Assembly: GCA_963737225.1 (NCBI GenBank)
Contig: CAVTSA010000004.1
Location: 496,001 to 560,000 of the forward strand
Length of the DNA stretch: 64,000 nt
DNA from: CAVTSA01 sp963737225
GTDB lineage: Bacteria > Chloroflexota > Dormibacteria > Dormibacterales > Dormibacteraceae
Direction: 5' to 3'
How positions within the stretch are numbered: position 1 is the first letter of the stretch; every line of letters starts with the position of its first letter. Under the pieces are notes generated by a model that saw only the letters and a list, made by a program, of their open reading frames with translations, did not search any database and had not been told where the DNA came from. Position numbers and translations under genes: made by a program. Positions 16,600 to 25,154 of the stretch are shown here, piece after piece.

Positions 16600-17403
16600 T
16601 CATCGTGATGTACCGACGCTGCACAGAGCCTCCCGGGCCAGCCGGTATCTCTCGCGCACCGCGTCCCGACCCACCGTCCACCTGCCGTGCGCGGGGGCGA
16701 TCGCACTGACCGGAAGCTGATCGAAGACCGCGTCCAGCCGCGCGACGGCGCGGGTGGTGTCCGCCGCCGCCAGCCAGTCGAACTTGGACAGCAGGTGCCG
16801 GCGGATTGTCTCGACGTCGCCGGCCGGCCCGTCCCAGGTCGCTCCCACCACGTGCAGGTCGGTGAAGAAGTCCGAGGTGAAGAGCGCACCGGAATCCGCG
16901 TCGAAGTACCAGAGCGTCGGAAGCGTGCGAACCGCCGGTTCCACGACCAGCAGCGTCCGGCCGGCGCCGAACGTGATGCGGTCGCCGGGGTGCAGCCCGT
17001 TCTCGATTCGAACCTCCGGGTACCCGCTCGAGAGCGGGCCCAGGTAGTCGAGGGGGATCACGTTGGTCTGGCTCGAGAGGCGCACCAGGTGGACGGTTTC
17101 GGCCACCTGGTCGAGGTTGCCGAGGCAGTCGGGCTCGACCCGGGTGAACGCCGCGTGGACGGGTCGGGGGAGGGGGGCCAGCCGCCGCAGCTGAGAGAGC
17201 ACGGCCGCCTGGTGGGCCCGCAGCCCGGTATCGATCAGCTGCGACTCACCGTCGGACTGGATCACGTAGCAGGTCGCGGGGTCGTACCCCTCGGTGCCGG
17301 GCGGGACCCAGCTGACCTGGTGCCGCGCCAGGTCGACGAGGCTGCTCAGGGCGAAGACGCCCGGCCCGACCTCTGCGACGCGGCTCGATTCAGGGCCGCC
17401 CAC
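16600..17403 (-). CDS. Metallo-beta-lactamase-fold protein with degraded metal site
   Basis: 267-residue protein with the overall MBL/flavodiiron-like hydrolase fold: strand pattern ATCYVIQSDGESQLIDTG at the start, LWYFDADSGALFTSDFF in the middle, and a C-terminal IAPAHGRWTVG with a His. The zinc motif region, which should read HxHxDH or HxExDH after the LPRPVHAAF strand, reads TRVEPDCLGN, lacking the histidines. It is therefore probably non-hydrolytic or binds one metal differently. It overlaps the next gene, a paralogue at 17390, by 14 bp, so the two may form a heteromer. Confidence 0.8.
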   Translation of the reverse strand: MGGPESSRVAEVGPGVFALSSLVDLARHQVSWVPPGTEGYDPATCYVIQSDGESQLIDTGLRAHQAAVLSQLRRLAPLPRPVHAAFTRVEPDCLGNLDQVAETVHLVRLSSQTNVIPLDYLGPLSSGYPEVRIENGLHPGDRITFGAGRTLLVVEPAVRTLPTLWYFDADSGALFTSDFFTDLHVVGATWDGPAGDVETIRRHLLSKFDWLAAADTTRAVARLDAVFDQLPVSAIAPAHGRWTVGRDAVRERYRLAREALCSVGTSR

Positions 17404-18208
17404 GCTCGTTGGCCTCCCGGAACCCGCGCGGCAGCAGCTCCATCATCACGTCCGGGTCGAGGATGAACGAGCCGTGGGCCGGGCCAAAGGCCCGAATCGG
17501 GTGCTCGCGCCCGAATGCCTCGATCTTCGCGAACAGCGGCCGGGTGTCGTCGACGTAGCGAGCCCAGTGGAGGGCGGAGCTGATCGTCATCGCGATGTCG
17601 TCCAGGTCGGCCGGCAGCTCGACGGACGTCAGCGCGCACTCGCCCGCGTTGTGCTGGTGTGAGTAGGCGAAGGCGTCGGACGTGAACAGCGTCTGGCTGC
17701 CCGTGTCGTAGGCCCACAGCGAGTTCGGGATGTCGTGGATCGCGGCCTCCACCAGCAGGAGCCGGCGATCGCCGAGGTCGATCGCGTCGCCCGGCGCTTT
17801 GGTCTCGAACCGATCGGCCAGGTCCGGATAGTAGAGGTCGAAGTTCCGCAGGTCGCCGACCGCGCGGGCACCCGGGTACTTCTTGAGCCAGTAGGGCAGG
17901 AGACCGTAGTGCACGTACTCGGGGTGGGTCGGCAGCACATAGTCCAGCGGTCGCTCCCCGAGCACCTCCGTCAACTGCTTCTCGATCTGGGGCCAGTGCT
18001 GAGGCTGGCCGGTGTCGACGATGGCCGTCGCGCGCGAACCCAGGATCAGGAAGAAGGACTGGTGTGCGTGCAGGATCCCGGTGCCGGCGTCCTTCAGGTA
18101 TGCCGCCCGGATCCGTGGGAGCACCTCGAGACAGGAGCCCAGCCACCAGAGGCCGGGGAAGATCTCGCGCGGCAGCGTGGGTGCCTCGACGCCGCTTAGC
18201 CCGGTCAT
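17390..18208 (-). CDS. MBL-fold (ODP/flavodiiron-like) metallohydrolase
   Basis: 272-residue MBL-fold protein. The metal motif is HPEYVHYG, the HxExxH form seen in flavodiiron-like (ODP) proteins rather than HxHxDH. Further ligands are the His in VEAAIHDIPNSLW, the Asp in LFTSDAFAY and the His in FGPAHGSFILDP. ATG 18208 overlaps the Rieske stop (ATGA), which excludes longer starts. No flavodoxin domain is attached. With an adjoining Rieske protein, a redox role is as plausible as hydrolysis. Confidence 0.82.
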   Translation of the reverse strand: MTGLSGVEAPTLPREIFPGLWWLGSCLEVLPRIRAAYLKDAGTGILHAHQSFFLILGSRATAIVDTGQPQHWPQIEKQLTEVLGERPLDYVLPTHPEYVHYGLLPYWLKKYPGARAVGDLRNFDLYYPDLADRFETKAPGDAIDLGDRRLLLVEAAIHDIPNSLWAYDTGSQTLFTSDAFAYSHQHNAGECALTSVELPADLDDIAMTISSALHWARYVDDTRPLFAKIEAFGREHPIRAFGPAHGSFILDPDVMMELLPRGFREANERGRP

Positions 18209-18591
18209 CGCGGGCTCTCGCGCAGGCGCGCCGGCGTCGCACGCTCCACGTAGACGGTGCCGTCCTCGACCGAGACCGGGTAGACGCGGACCCGGAACCG
18301 CTGCGCGTCCGCCGGCGAGAGACCGGTGTCGGCGTCGAACTCCCAGTGGTGCAGAGGGCACCGAACGACCACCCGCCCCTCGGAGAAGGCCATCTCCCCC
18401 ACCCCGCTACCCACCACCATCGGTTCCAGCCAGCCGTTGGCGAGGGCGCCTCCCTGATGCGGGCATCGGTTGCGCAGCGCATGAAACGAGCCGTCGCTCT
18501 TCCGAACGAGCACGATCGAGACGCCTTCGACGTGCACCTCCGTCATCGCTCCCGGTTCCAGGTCGACCTCACGACAGACCGCCTGTCTCAC
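18205..18591 (-). CDS. Rieske [2Fe-2S] ferredoxin-like protein (copy 2)
   Basis: 128-residue Rieske protein with complete ligands C43-x-H45 and C78-x2-H81, identical residue positions to the copies at 2380 and 19741. The CPHQGGAL and CPLHHWEFD boxes are intact. Its ATG overlaps the stop of the amidohydrolase (18588) and its stop overlaps the MBL-fold gene, so all three are translated together. Likely an electron carrier for the module; no oxygenase subunit is present nearby. Confidence 0.88.
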   Translation of the reverse strand: MRQAVCREVDLEPGAMTEVHVEGVSIVLVRKSDGSFHALRNRCPHQGGALANGWLEPMVVGSGVGEMAFSEGRVVVRCPLHHWEFDADTGLSPADAQRFRVRVYPVSVEDGTVYVERATPARLRESPR

Positions 18592-19706
18592 CGGGCGGGC
18601 TCCCGCAGGCGCGGATAGAACCGGAGCGCGTTCTCTCCCATGATCCGCTCGCGCGTGGGGGCAGGGATCCCGGGGGGGAGCGCCTCGGTCACCACATCCG
18701 AGTCGTAGTGCGGATAGTCGCTCGAGAAGGCGAGCATGGCGTCGCCGCCGATGTCATCGATCAGGTTCATGAATCGCCGTGCGTCCAGGAACTCCATCGG
18801 TTGCGTCGTGACGAGGACGTTGGAGCGGAGATGGTCGCTCGGACGCCGCTTGACCCATGGCACCTGATCGCGAAAGGACACGTACTGCTGGTCCATTCGC
18901 AGCATGAAGTATGGAAGCCACGTGAATCCGGCCTCGATCGCCACCACGTGGAAGTCCGGGTAGGCGTCGAACACACCGTTGAAGACGAGACTGGCAAGCT
19001 GCGCCATCATGCCCTGGGAAGGGGCGAGGACCTTCCATTGAATGTGCTGGCGCGGATACCCGGTGACGGTCCTGGTTCCGTAGCCATGGTGAATCCCCAG
19101 CACCAGGCCGTGACGCAGCATGGCTTCCCAGATCGGCCGGTAGCGTGGGTCCCCGAGCTCGATGTCGACCAGCGTCGGCAGCGCGACCTGGACGACCTGC
19201 GGATGGTCCCCGACACGGTCGATCTCGCGAGCCGCCTGCAGGGGATCGTCGAGGCTCACGATCAGCGATCCACGCAGGCGGGGCTCGGGGTCCAGCCAGT
19301 GCTCGATCAGCTGATCGTTGTACGCGCGCGCCAGGGCGATCCCGAACTCGTGGGATCCCTGCATGAAGGAGACCGGGACCTGCAGGTTGTTGGTGATCGC
19401 GATCGAGATCCCCTCCTCATCGAAGAGGTTTCGCCTCATCGTGTCGAGGTCGCTCCCCAGCTCACCGCCGTCGTCCGGGCGCCACTCGCGGCGTGTGTTC
19501 CAGGCACGCGTCACCGACCCGCTCGCATAGGGAAAGCCGGTGTCGATCCGGCTGAATCCCCAATCCGCGATCAGAGGCCGCCACACCGCGGGCAGGTATG
19601 GCAGCAGTGAACGGTAGCTCTTGAAGTACTCGTGCACATCCGTGTCGACCACCAGGAGCCGGCGTCTGGAGTCACCGACTGACGCGCGCTCGCTCGCTTG
19701 TACCAT
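18588..19706 (-). CDS. Amidohydrolase-family TIM-barrel hydrolase/decarboxylase (copy 2, Rieske-paired)
   Basis: 372-residue paralogue of the protein at 2733. The N-terminal motif D23-V-H25-E26 sits in LVVDTDVHEYF, a central His pair in LGIHHGYGT, a Glu in VVAIEAGFTWLPYF and the C-terminal Asp in FSSDYPHYDSD. The order amidohydrolase-Rieske with an ATGA overlap is the same as in copy 1. ATG at 19706 has a GGAGG site. The family includes ACMSD-like decarboxylases of aromatic acids; the actual substrate is unknown. Confidence 0.87.
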   Translation of the reverse strand: MVQASERASVGDSRRRLLVVDTDVHEYFKSYRSLLPYLPAVWRPLIADWGFSRIDTGFPYASGSVTRAWNTRREWRPDDGGELGSDLDTMRRNLFDEEGISIAITNNLQVPVSFMQGSHEFGIALARAYNDQLIEHWLDPEPRLRGSLIVSLDDPLQAAREIDRVGDHPQVVQVALPTLVDIELGDPRYRPIWEAMLRHGLVLGIHHGYGTRTVTGYPRQHIQWKVLAPSQGMMAQLASLVFNGVFDAYPDFHVVAIEAGFTWLPYFMLRMDQQYVSFRDQVPWVKRRPSDHLRSNVLVTTQPMEFLDARRFMNLIDDIGGDAMLAFSSDYPHYDSDVVTEALPPGIPAPTRERIMGENALRFYPRLREPAR

Positions 19707-19740
19707 CGAACTCCTCCGAAAGCGCTGCCACGGTGCGAAG

Positions 19741-20100
19741 TCACCCGTCCAGCTTCACCATGACCCGATCGTCCTCGACATGAACGGGGTAGGTGCGCAC
19801 GCGTTTGTGTTCCGGGTCGTGCAGCGTACGTCCGGTGAGAATGTCGACCTCCCAACCGTGGTGTGGGCAGCGAAGAATCTCCTCACTACGGCCATAGTGA
19901 TACTGGCCGAAGTCGGACGGCAGGTTGGTGCCGGTGAGCACACCCTCGGAGAGCCTGGCCCCGTGATGAGGGCAGATGTCGCGCAGGGCGTAGAACCCGC
20001 GGTGCGTCCGGCAGAGCACGATCCGGTGCGGCCCGATCTTGAAGCCGCGCCGGTCTCCCGGTGCGAGCTCGCCGGTTCTGCAGAGCACGTGCTCAGGCAC
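19741..20100 (-). CDS. Rieske [2Fe-2S] ferredoxin-like protein (copy 3)
   Basis: 119-residue Rieske protein. GTG at 20100 is the chosen start because it follows the amidohydrolase stop by 2 bases and places the ligands at C43-x-H45 and C78-x2-H81, the same numbers as in copies 1 and 2. The boxes read CPHHGARL and CPHHGWEVD. The insert between the boxes is longer in aromatic residues (FGQYHYG), so it is the most divergent copy. It lies directly behind amidohydrolase copy 3. Confidence 0.86.
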   Translation of the reverse strand: MPEHVLCRTGELAPGDRRGFKIGPHRIVLCRTHRGFYALRDICPHHGARLSEGVLTGTNLPSDFGQYHYGRSEEILRCPHHGWEVDILTGRTLHDPEHKRVRTYPVHVEDDRVMVKLDG

Positions 20101-20102
20101 CG

Positions 20103-21230
20103 TCAGCTGACCGCGAGAGGCGGCGCCACCGCGGCCGGCTCGCTGAAGCCGTAGAACTTGCGGGCGTTCTCCCAGAAGATCTTCCGGCGCAGGTCGGCCG
20201 GCAGCGCGTGAGGGATCGCGTGCGCCGGCTCGTCGAAGTCCCAATGCGGGTAGTCGGTGGCGAACATGAGCATCTCGTCGCTGCCCAGCATCTCGATCAT
20301 CTGCACCAGCTGCTTGGTGGTGGGTGGCTCTTCCATCGGCTGAGTCCCGAACCGGACCTGCTCACGGATGTACTCGCTGGGGGGCCGCTTCAACCACGGC
20401 ACCTCGCGCCGGAGCGCCGCCCACGACTGGTCGAGCTTCCACATCAACCCCGGCACCCACGAGAAGCCCCCCTCGAGAAGGACGACGCTGATGTCGGGGA
20501 AGCGCTCGAAGACTCCGTTGCAGACGAGGCTCATGAGCCCGGATTGAAACTGCAGCACGTACTGGCAGCGCAGTTCCAGGTACGAGGTCGCCCAGCCGTT
20601 GACGCTGGACGCCCCGAACAGGCCCGCCGGCGGCGAGACGTGCATGGCGACGCGCAGCTGGTTGCGGGTCGCTGCCTCCCAGATCGGGTGGTACCGCTCG
20701 TCCCCCCACGGGAGCTGGGGTGATGGCATCGGCAGGTTGACCTGCACCATGCTGGGATGGCCACCGACCCGATCGATCTCCTCTGCCGCCAGGCGCGGCT
20801 CCTGCGCCGCGACCGCGACCGAACCTTTGAACCGGGTATCGACCGAAAGCCACCGGTCGATCAACCAGTCGTTGTAGGCCGATGCGAGGGCCGACGCAAA
20901 GCGACCCTGGGGCATCGCCGTGAACTGGTGGACATAGGTACCGACCAACATCGCCGCCTCGATCCCGAACGCGTCGAGCAGCTGCTCGCGGACCCGGTCC
21001 GGGAACATGTCGTCGCTGGTCATGTCACTGTGGATCAGATCGAGGCGGGTGCCGCCCTGCGGATGCATGTACGGGTGCTTCGCGGGCAGCCGCCCGAGGC
21101 TGTCGCGGTTGAAGTACATGTGCCACTCTTCCGGCAGGTACGGCTTCAGCTCGGTGATCGACCGCATGCCTTCGTGGACGTCACAGTCCGCAATCGGCTG
21201 TCGATCCGTCCGCTTCTGGTGCTCACTCAT
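20103..21230 (-). CDS. Amidohydrolase-family TIM-barrel hydrolase/decarboxylase (copy 3, Rieske-paired)
   Basis: 375-residue paralogue of copies 1 and 2. The N-terminal motif is DCDVHEGM, a His lies in RVAMHVSPP, a Glu in VVLLEGGFSWVPGL, and the catalytic Asp in FATDYPHWDFD. ATG 21230 is preferred to an in-frame start 36 bases upstream because it has a GGGAGTG ribosome site. A copy of the recurrent upstream motif lies at 21273-21284. It leads its Rieske partner by 2 bases. The third occurrence of the pair argues that the two proteins work together. Confidence 0.87.
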   Translation of the reverse strand: MSEHQKRTDRQPIADCDVHEGMRSITELKPYLPEEWHMYFNRDSLGRLPAKHPYMHPQGGTRLDLIHSDMTSDDMFPDRVREQLLDAFGIEAAMLVGTYVHQFTAMPQGRFASALASAYNDWLIDRWLSVDTRFKGSVAVAAQEPRLAAEEIDRVGGHPSMVQVNLPMPSPQLPWGDERYHPIWEAATRNQLRVAMHVSPPAGLFGASSVNGWATSYLELRCQYVLQFQSGLMSLVCNGVFERFPDISVVLLEGGFSWVPGLMWKLDQSWAALRREVPWLKRPPSEYIREQVRFGTQPMEEPPTTKQLVQMIEMLGSDEMLMFATDYPHWDFDEPAHAIPHALPADLRRKIFWENARKFYGFSEPAAVAPPLAVS

Positions 21231-21272
21231 GTCCACGCACTCCCACACGATGGCCCGTCGCGCCACCCATCA

Positions 21273-21284
21273 TACGGTATTCCG
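21273..21284 (-). promoter_or_regulatory. Recurrent upstream motif variant CGGAATACCGTA (site 4)
   Basis: On the minus strand, 43 bp upstream of amidohydrolase copy 3. It differs from the 27717 site at one base and from the 4640/7876 sites at three. A TATGAT -10-like hexamer overlaps its downstream end. Part of the short gap between the amidohydrolase start and the phosphotriesterase stop. Confidence 0.35.
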
Positions 21285-21285
21285 G

Positions 21286-22353
21286 TCATACTGCGGTTTC
21301 TCGGAGCGGGCGCGCCAGCGCGCGGGCCGGGTTGTCGATCAAGAAGGCATCGATCTGGGCCTGGGGTATGCCGCGCCGCAGCATGAGCGAAGCCACGTTG
21401 ACCAGGATGTGGTCGTAACCGGGGCCGCCATAGCCCTTGCGGTGGTGCCTCAGGCCCATGTCGCCCGACAGCAGGATGCGCCCGCCGTAGCCGCGCTCCA
21501 GAAGATGGAGTGCCCGGCGGACTCGCAGCCCGTCGTTGGGCATGTCGAAGTCCCCGAAGGCGGGAAAGTAGGCGGACTCGTAGCCGAACAGATCCAGCTC
21601 GAGATAGCACCCGGTGGCCGCCACCTCGTCGTAGTCACGATCGCAGGCCAGCCGCGCGTCGAGATGGTCGATGATCGTCCGCCCCGGGTCTCCGCCGGCG
21701 GCGACGACCGCGCGAATGGCATCCATCGGGGCTTCGGGGTGGCGGCCTGGGTGGATCGTGACCGCGGCCCCCGTCGCCCGCTGCGCCCGGACCGCGGCCC
21801 GAAGGACGCGCGCTTCGTCCGGATGAACCGGCCAGGTGAGCCCGATCTCGCCGATGATGCCCGCCACCACGCCCTCGCTCCCGACGGTCAGGTCGGTGAT
21901 CATCCGATCAGCGAGCTCCTCCTCGGAGGCTCGGGCTACCTCGGGAGGGTGGAAGGCTGCGCAATAGAATCCGCAACCCATGACGACGTGCAGGCCGGTC
22001 GCCTCGGAGATCGCGCGGAGCCCGGTGGGATCGCGTCCGATGCCGAGGCTGGTGGCGTCGACGACGCAGCCGCCCCCCGCCGCCGTGAAAGAGCCGAGCT
22101 CGGCGGTCGCCTCCTCACGGCTTGTCAGATCGAGATCCAGCCGATAGAGGTCACTGTGGTGTATGACATCGTGAAGGTTTTCGAGGGTGATCGGGAGATC
22201 CCATCTGGATCGCTCCAGCGGTGTGCGCCCGGGTGACCTGCGGTCGGGAGGCACCTGACTTGCGAGCAGGTGCTCATGCATCAGTGTTCTGCCCAGACTG
22301 TCCGGCGCCACCGGGCCGAGGACGGTCTGGACCAGGGCGGGCTGGACGGTCAT
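21286..22353 (-). CDS. Phosphotriesterase-family (PHP/lactonase-like) hydrolase
   Basis: 355-residue amidohydrolase-superfamily barrel of the phosphotriesterase-related branch. The first metal motif is LMHEHLL (HxH), later ligands lie in VTIHPGRHP (His), IIDHLDARL (His) and LLSGDMGLRH (Asp). At the position of the carboxylated bridging Lys of true phosphotriesterases the protein has Glu in IIGEIGLTW, as in E. coli PHP-type homologues, so a lactone or ester is likelier than a phosphotriester. ATG 22353 was chosen since MTVQPALVQTVLG begins the typical fold. It is the last gene behind the Liv-type transporter genes, pointing to use on the imported compound. Confidence 0.84.
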   Translation of the reverse strand: MTVQPALVQTVLGPVAPDSLGRTLMHEHLLASQVPPDRRSPGRTPLERSRWDLPITLENLHDVIHHSDLYRLDLDLTSREEATAELGSFTAAGGGCVVDATSLGIGRDPTGLRAISEATGLHVVMGCGFYCAAFHPPEVARASEEELADRMITDLTVGSEGVVAGIIGEIGLTWPVHPDEARVLRAAVRAQRATGAAVTIHPGRHPEAPMDAIRAVVAAGGDPGRTIIDHLDARLACDRDYDEVAATGCYLELDLFGYESAYFPAFGDFDMPNDGLRVRRALHLLERGYGGRILLSGDMGLRHHRKGYGGPGYDHILVNVASLMLRRGIPQAQIDAFLIDNPARALARPLRETAV

Positions 22354-22553
22354 GGCGATGCTCCTGGGAACGGGGCGTGACGCACGCCCGTCGTGCCGTC
22401 GTGCCTTCGTGCGAACGGTGGCCGGCGGCGGTCCTGCCCTCCCGGACGGAGCCCACGGGGGCCCGCCGTGGCGCAAGAGCGCGCCGCCGGCCTGGTGACG
22501 CCGGGCCACTGTCGACTCACACCTGGCGAGGGTGGGCTTGCCGGACGCGGTGT

Positions 22554-23288
22554 CTACGTCGCCGCCGAGCGGGCGACGCCGAAGTACACCTCCTCGATGA
22601 TGCTGACATCGGTGATCTCCGATGCTTTGGCTCGGTGGGCGACGCGGCCCAGGTTGAGGACCATGACGTCGTCCGCAATCGTCAAGGCCTGATGGACGAC
22701 CTGCTCCACGAGCAGGATCCCCTTGCCCTCCGCTTTGAGGTCCGCGATGGTCTTGAAGATGACCTTGACGATCACCGGCGCCAGTCCCGCTGTCGGCTCG
22801 TCGAGTATCAGGATGTCCGGGCCGGGCATCAGCGCTTGCGCGATCGCCAGCATCTGCTGCTCGCCGCCGCTCAGTGTCGAGGCCGGCTGCCGGCGCTTCA
22901 CCCGGAGGACCGGAAATCGATCGTACTGGGCGTTGATCGCCTCCCGCATCTGGCGTCGGCCGCGGAGCGTCGTGTACCCCGCAAGCTCGAGGTTCTCCTC
23001 GACAGTGCGACGGCGGAAGACACGCTTCCCCTCCTGCACGAGGGACAATCCGAGCTTCACACGGCTGTACGCGGGCACCCTGGAGATGTCGCGATCCTTC
23101 CAGCGAACCCCGCCCGTCCAGAGCGGGAGCAGACCGACGATCGCGCTCAACAACGTTGTCTTGCCGGCGCCGTTGGGCCCGAGGATGACCATGGCGCTGC
23201 CGGTCTCGACCCGGAACGAGAGGTCCCACAGCGCCTGGATGTCCCCGTAACCGGTGGAGACGCCGTCGACTTCCAGCACTGCGCTCAT
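22554..23288 (-). CDS. livF: Branched-chain amino-acid-type ABC transporter ATP-binding protein (LivF-like)
   Basis: 244-residue ABC ATPase. Walker A is GPNGAGKTT near residues 37-45, the signature is LSGGEQQ, Walker B ends ILILDEPTAGLAP, and the switch His lies within the segment after LLVEQVVHQ, where the usual LVEQN is LVEQVV. ATG 23288 overlaps the stop of the LivM-LivG fusion (ATGA). It energises import together with the fused LivG domain. The importer is HAAT-class (amino acids, amides, aromatic acids, urea); the substrate is not defined. Confidence 0.9.
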   Translation of the reverse strand: MSAVLEVDGVSTGYGDIQALWDLSFRVETGSAMVILGPNGAGKTTLLSAIVGLLPLWTGGVRWKDRDISRVPAYSRVKLGLSLVQEGKRVFRRRTVEENLELAGYTTLRGRRQMREAINAQYDRFPVLRVKRRQPASTLSGGEQQMLAIAQALMPGPDILILDEPTAGLAPVIVKVIFKTIADLKAEGKGILLVEQVVHQALTIADDVMVLNLGRVAHRAKASEITDVSIIEEVYFGVARSAAT

Positions 23289-25154
23289 TCGACTCCTACC
23301 TCCACTTGCTCGCCGAGGTAGCTCTCGATGACGGCGGAGTTGTTTCTGATCTCGCTGGGGGGGCCGGTTGCGATCAGGCTGCCTTCGCGCAGCACGTTGA
23401 TCACATCTGCGAGCTCCAGCATCATCTGAAAGTTGTGCTCGATGACGATGATCGTCGCGCCGGCGTCGGAGATGTGGCGGATCAACTCCGACAAACGCTT
23501 CACCTCTTCCCCGCTGAGCCCTGAGGCCGGCTCGTCGAGCAGCAGCACCGCCGGTCGTGCGGCCATGGCCCGCGCAACCTCCAGCAGGCGCCGGGTTCCC
23601 AGTGGCAAGGAGGCTGCCTCGGCGTTCGCCGAGTCCCGGAGGCCGACCGCTCCCAGCAACCGCAGGCCCTCTTCCCTGTCGACCTTGACGCACCTGCGAT
23701 AGCTGGGCAGCCGCAGAATGGCGGCGAGGATGCCGGCCCGGTCCCTTGCGTATCGCGCCGAGCTCACAACCTGCAGACAGTTGAGGCCGTTCGGGATCGA
23801 CGGCGTCTGGAACGTGCGCGCAACCCCGTCCAGAGCGATCTGATAGGGCGAAAGCGATTCCAGAGGTCGGTCTCCGAGCAAAACCTTGCCGCTGTCCAGC
23901 CGGTAGAACCCTGAGATGACGTTCAACAGGGATGTCTTGCCCGAGCCATTGGGTCCGATGATCGCGGTGACCTTCCCGGGTTCGGCGGTGAGGCTGACGT
24001 CATTCACCGCCCGCACTCCGCCGAAGGCCTTGCTGACACCGAGGACCATCAGCGGGCGACCGTCGAAGGTCCCCACCTCACCCGTGAACTCCCGGGGAAC
24101 CGGCTTCTCGGGCACGATATGCAGGACACGCCGCCGAAACAGGTCGATGAGCGTACCCACGGTTCCGCCGAGCCCACCGGTCAGAACGACGCCGAACACG
24201 ATGAGCAGCGCCCCATAGACGGGTAGTGCGTAGTTCGTGAACGTCGACGTGTGCAGGGGACCGATCTCCTGAAGAATCACCACCCCGACGATGGCGCCGT
24301 AGATCGTGCGCGAACCTCCCAGAACGGAAGCCGCGATGAATCCGATCGAGGTGTAGAGCGTGAAGAGAGCCGGGACTGACGAAGCTGTTCAGGTAGCAGT
24401 ACAGGCCACCGGCGATACCCGCCGGTATGGCACCGATCACGTATGCGCTGACCTTGATGCGGTAGACCGAGATGCCGAGGGAGGAAGCGAGAATCGGACT
24501 CTGTCGCAGTACCTGTAGAGCTTCGCCGTGGCGGGATTTGATGAGATTCCGAAAGACGGCGAAGACAAGGATCGTGCAGATGATCATTGCCCAGTACTGC
24601 TGATCCTGGTCCAGCTGCACGCCGAGAAAGGAAGGATTGGGTATCGGCGAGATACCAACCAGACCCCCGGTCTGGGCTGGAAACGCCGAGGCTATGTCCG
24701 GAACCAGGAGCACCAGGAAGAACGAGATGTAGGCAAGTGCCCACCCCGCCACCCGAAGCCCCGGAACGGCTACCACGAGACCCACCAGCGCGGCCACCAC
24801 GCCACTCACCGGGATCGTGATCAACAGATCGGAGATCGAGTGGGGGTAGATCAGTCCCGCCGCCAGAATGCCGGTCGCGTACGCGCCCGCGGCGAAGATG
24901 GCCGCCTGCCCAAGCGCCAGCTCGCCGGCGTACCCGTAGGTCAGGTTGAGGCCGACGACAACCATCGAGTAGAGCGCGATTACCTCGAGCTCATGGGTCA
25001 ATCCAGGGCCGCCGCCGAGTGTGGGAAGAGCAAAGCCGTTGTCGATGAGGGGGGGCATGAGGAGCGCAGCCGCTCCAAGGGCCAGCGCCCAGAAGACCGC
25101 GGGGGGCCTGCGACGACCGCGGAGCGCGCCGAGCCACTCCATCACAGCACTCAT
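23285..25154 (-). pseudogene. LivM-LivG fusion (permease plus ATPase) with one frameshift
   Basis: HAAT-family permease LivM fused in one chain to the LivG ATPase. LivM begins with ATG 25154 (overlapping the LivH stop) and has multiple membrane helices including YSMVVVGLNLTYGYAGELAL. At about 24363-24370 the frame breaks after YLNSFVSPG; the expected FTLYTSIGFIAASVLGG continues one base out of register. After the last helices and a linker near RRVLHIVPEKPVP, LivG follows with Walker A GPNGSGKTS, LPLGTRRLLEVARAMA in the signature position and Walker B VLLLDEPASGLSGEE. Total length is 1870 nt, one more than a multiple of three, so a single inserted base would restore a ~622-residue fusion. Error or inactivation cannot be told apart here. 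Confidence 0.82.

Noticed and set aside
16442..16681. 79-codon minus-strand frame
   Set aside because: Overlaps the 3' end of the MBL-like gene, lacks motifs and a ribosome site.
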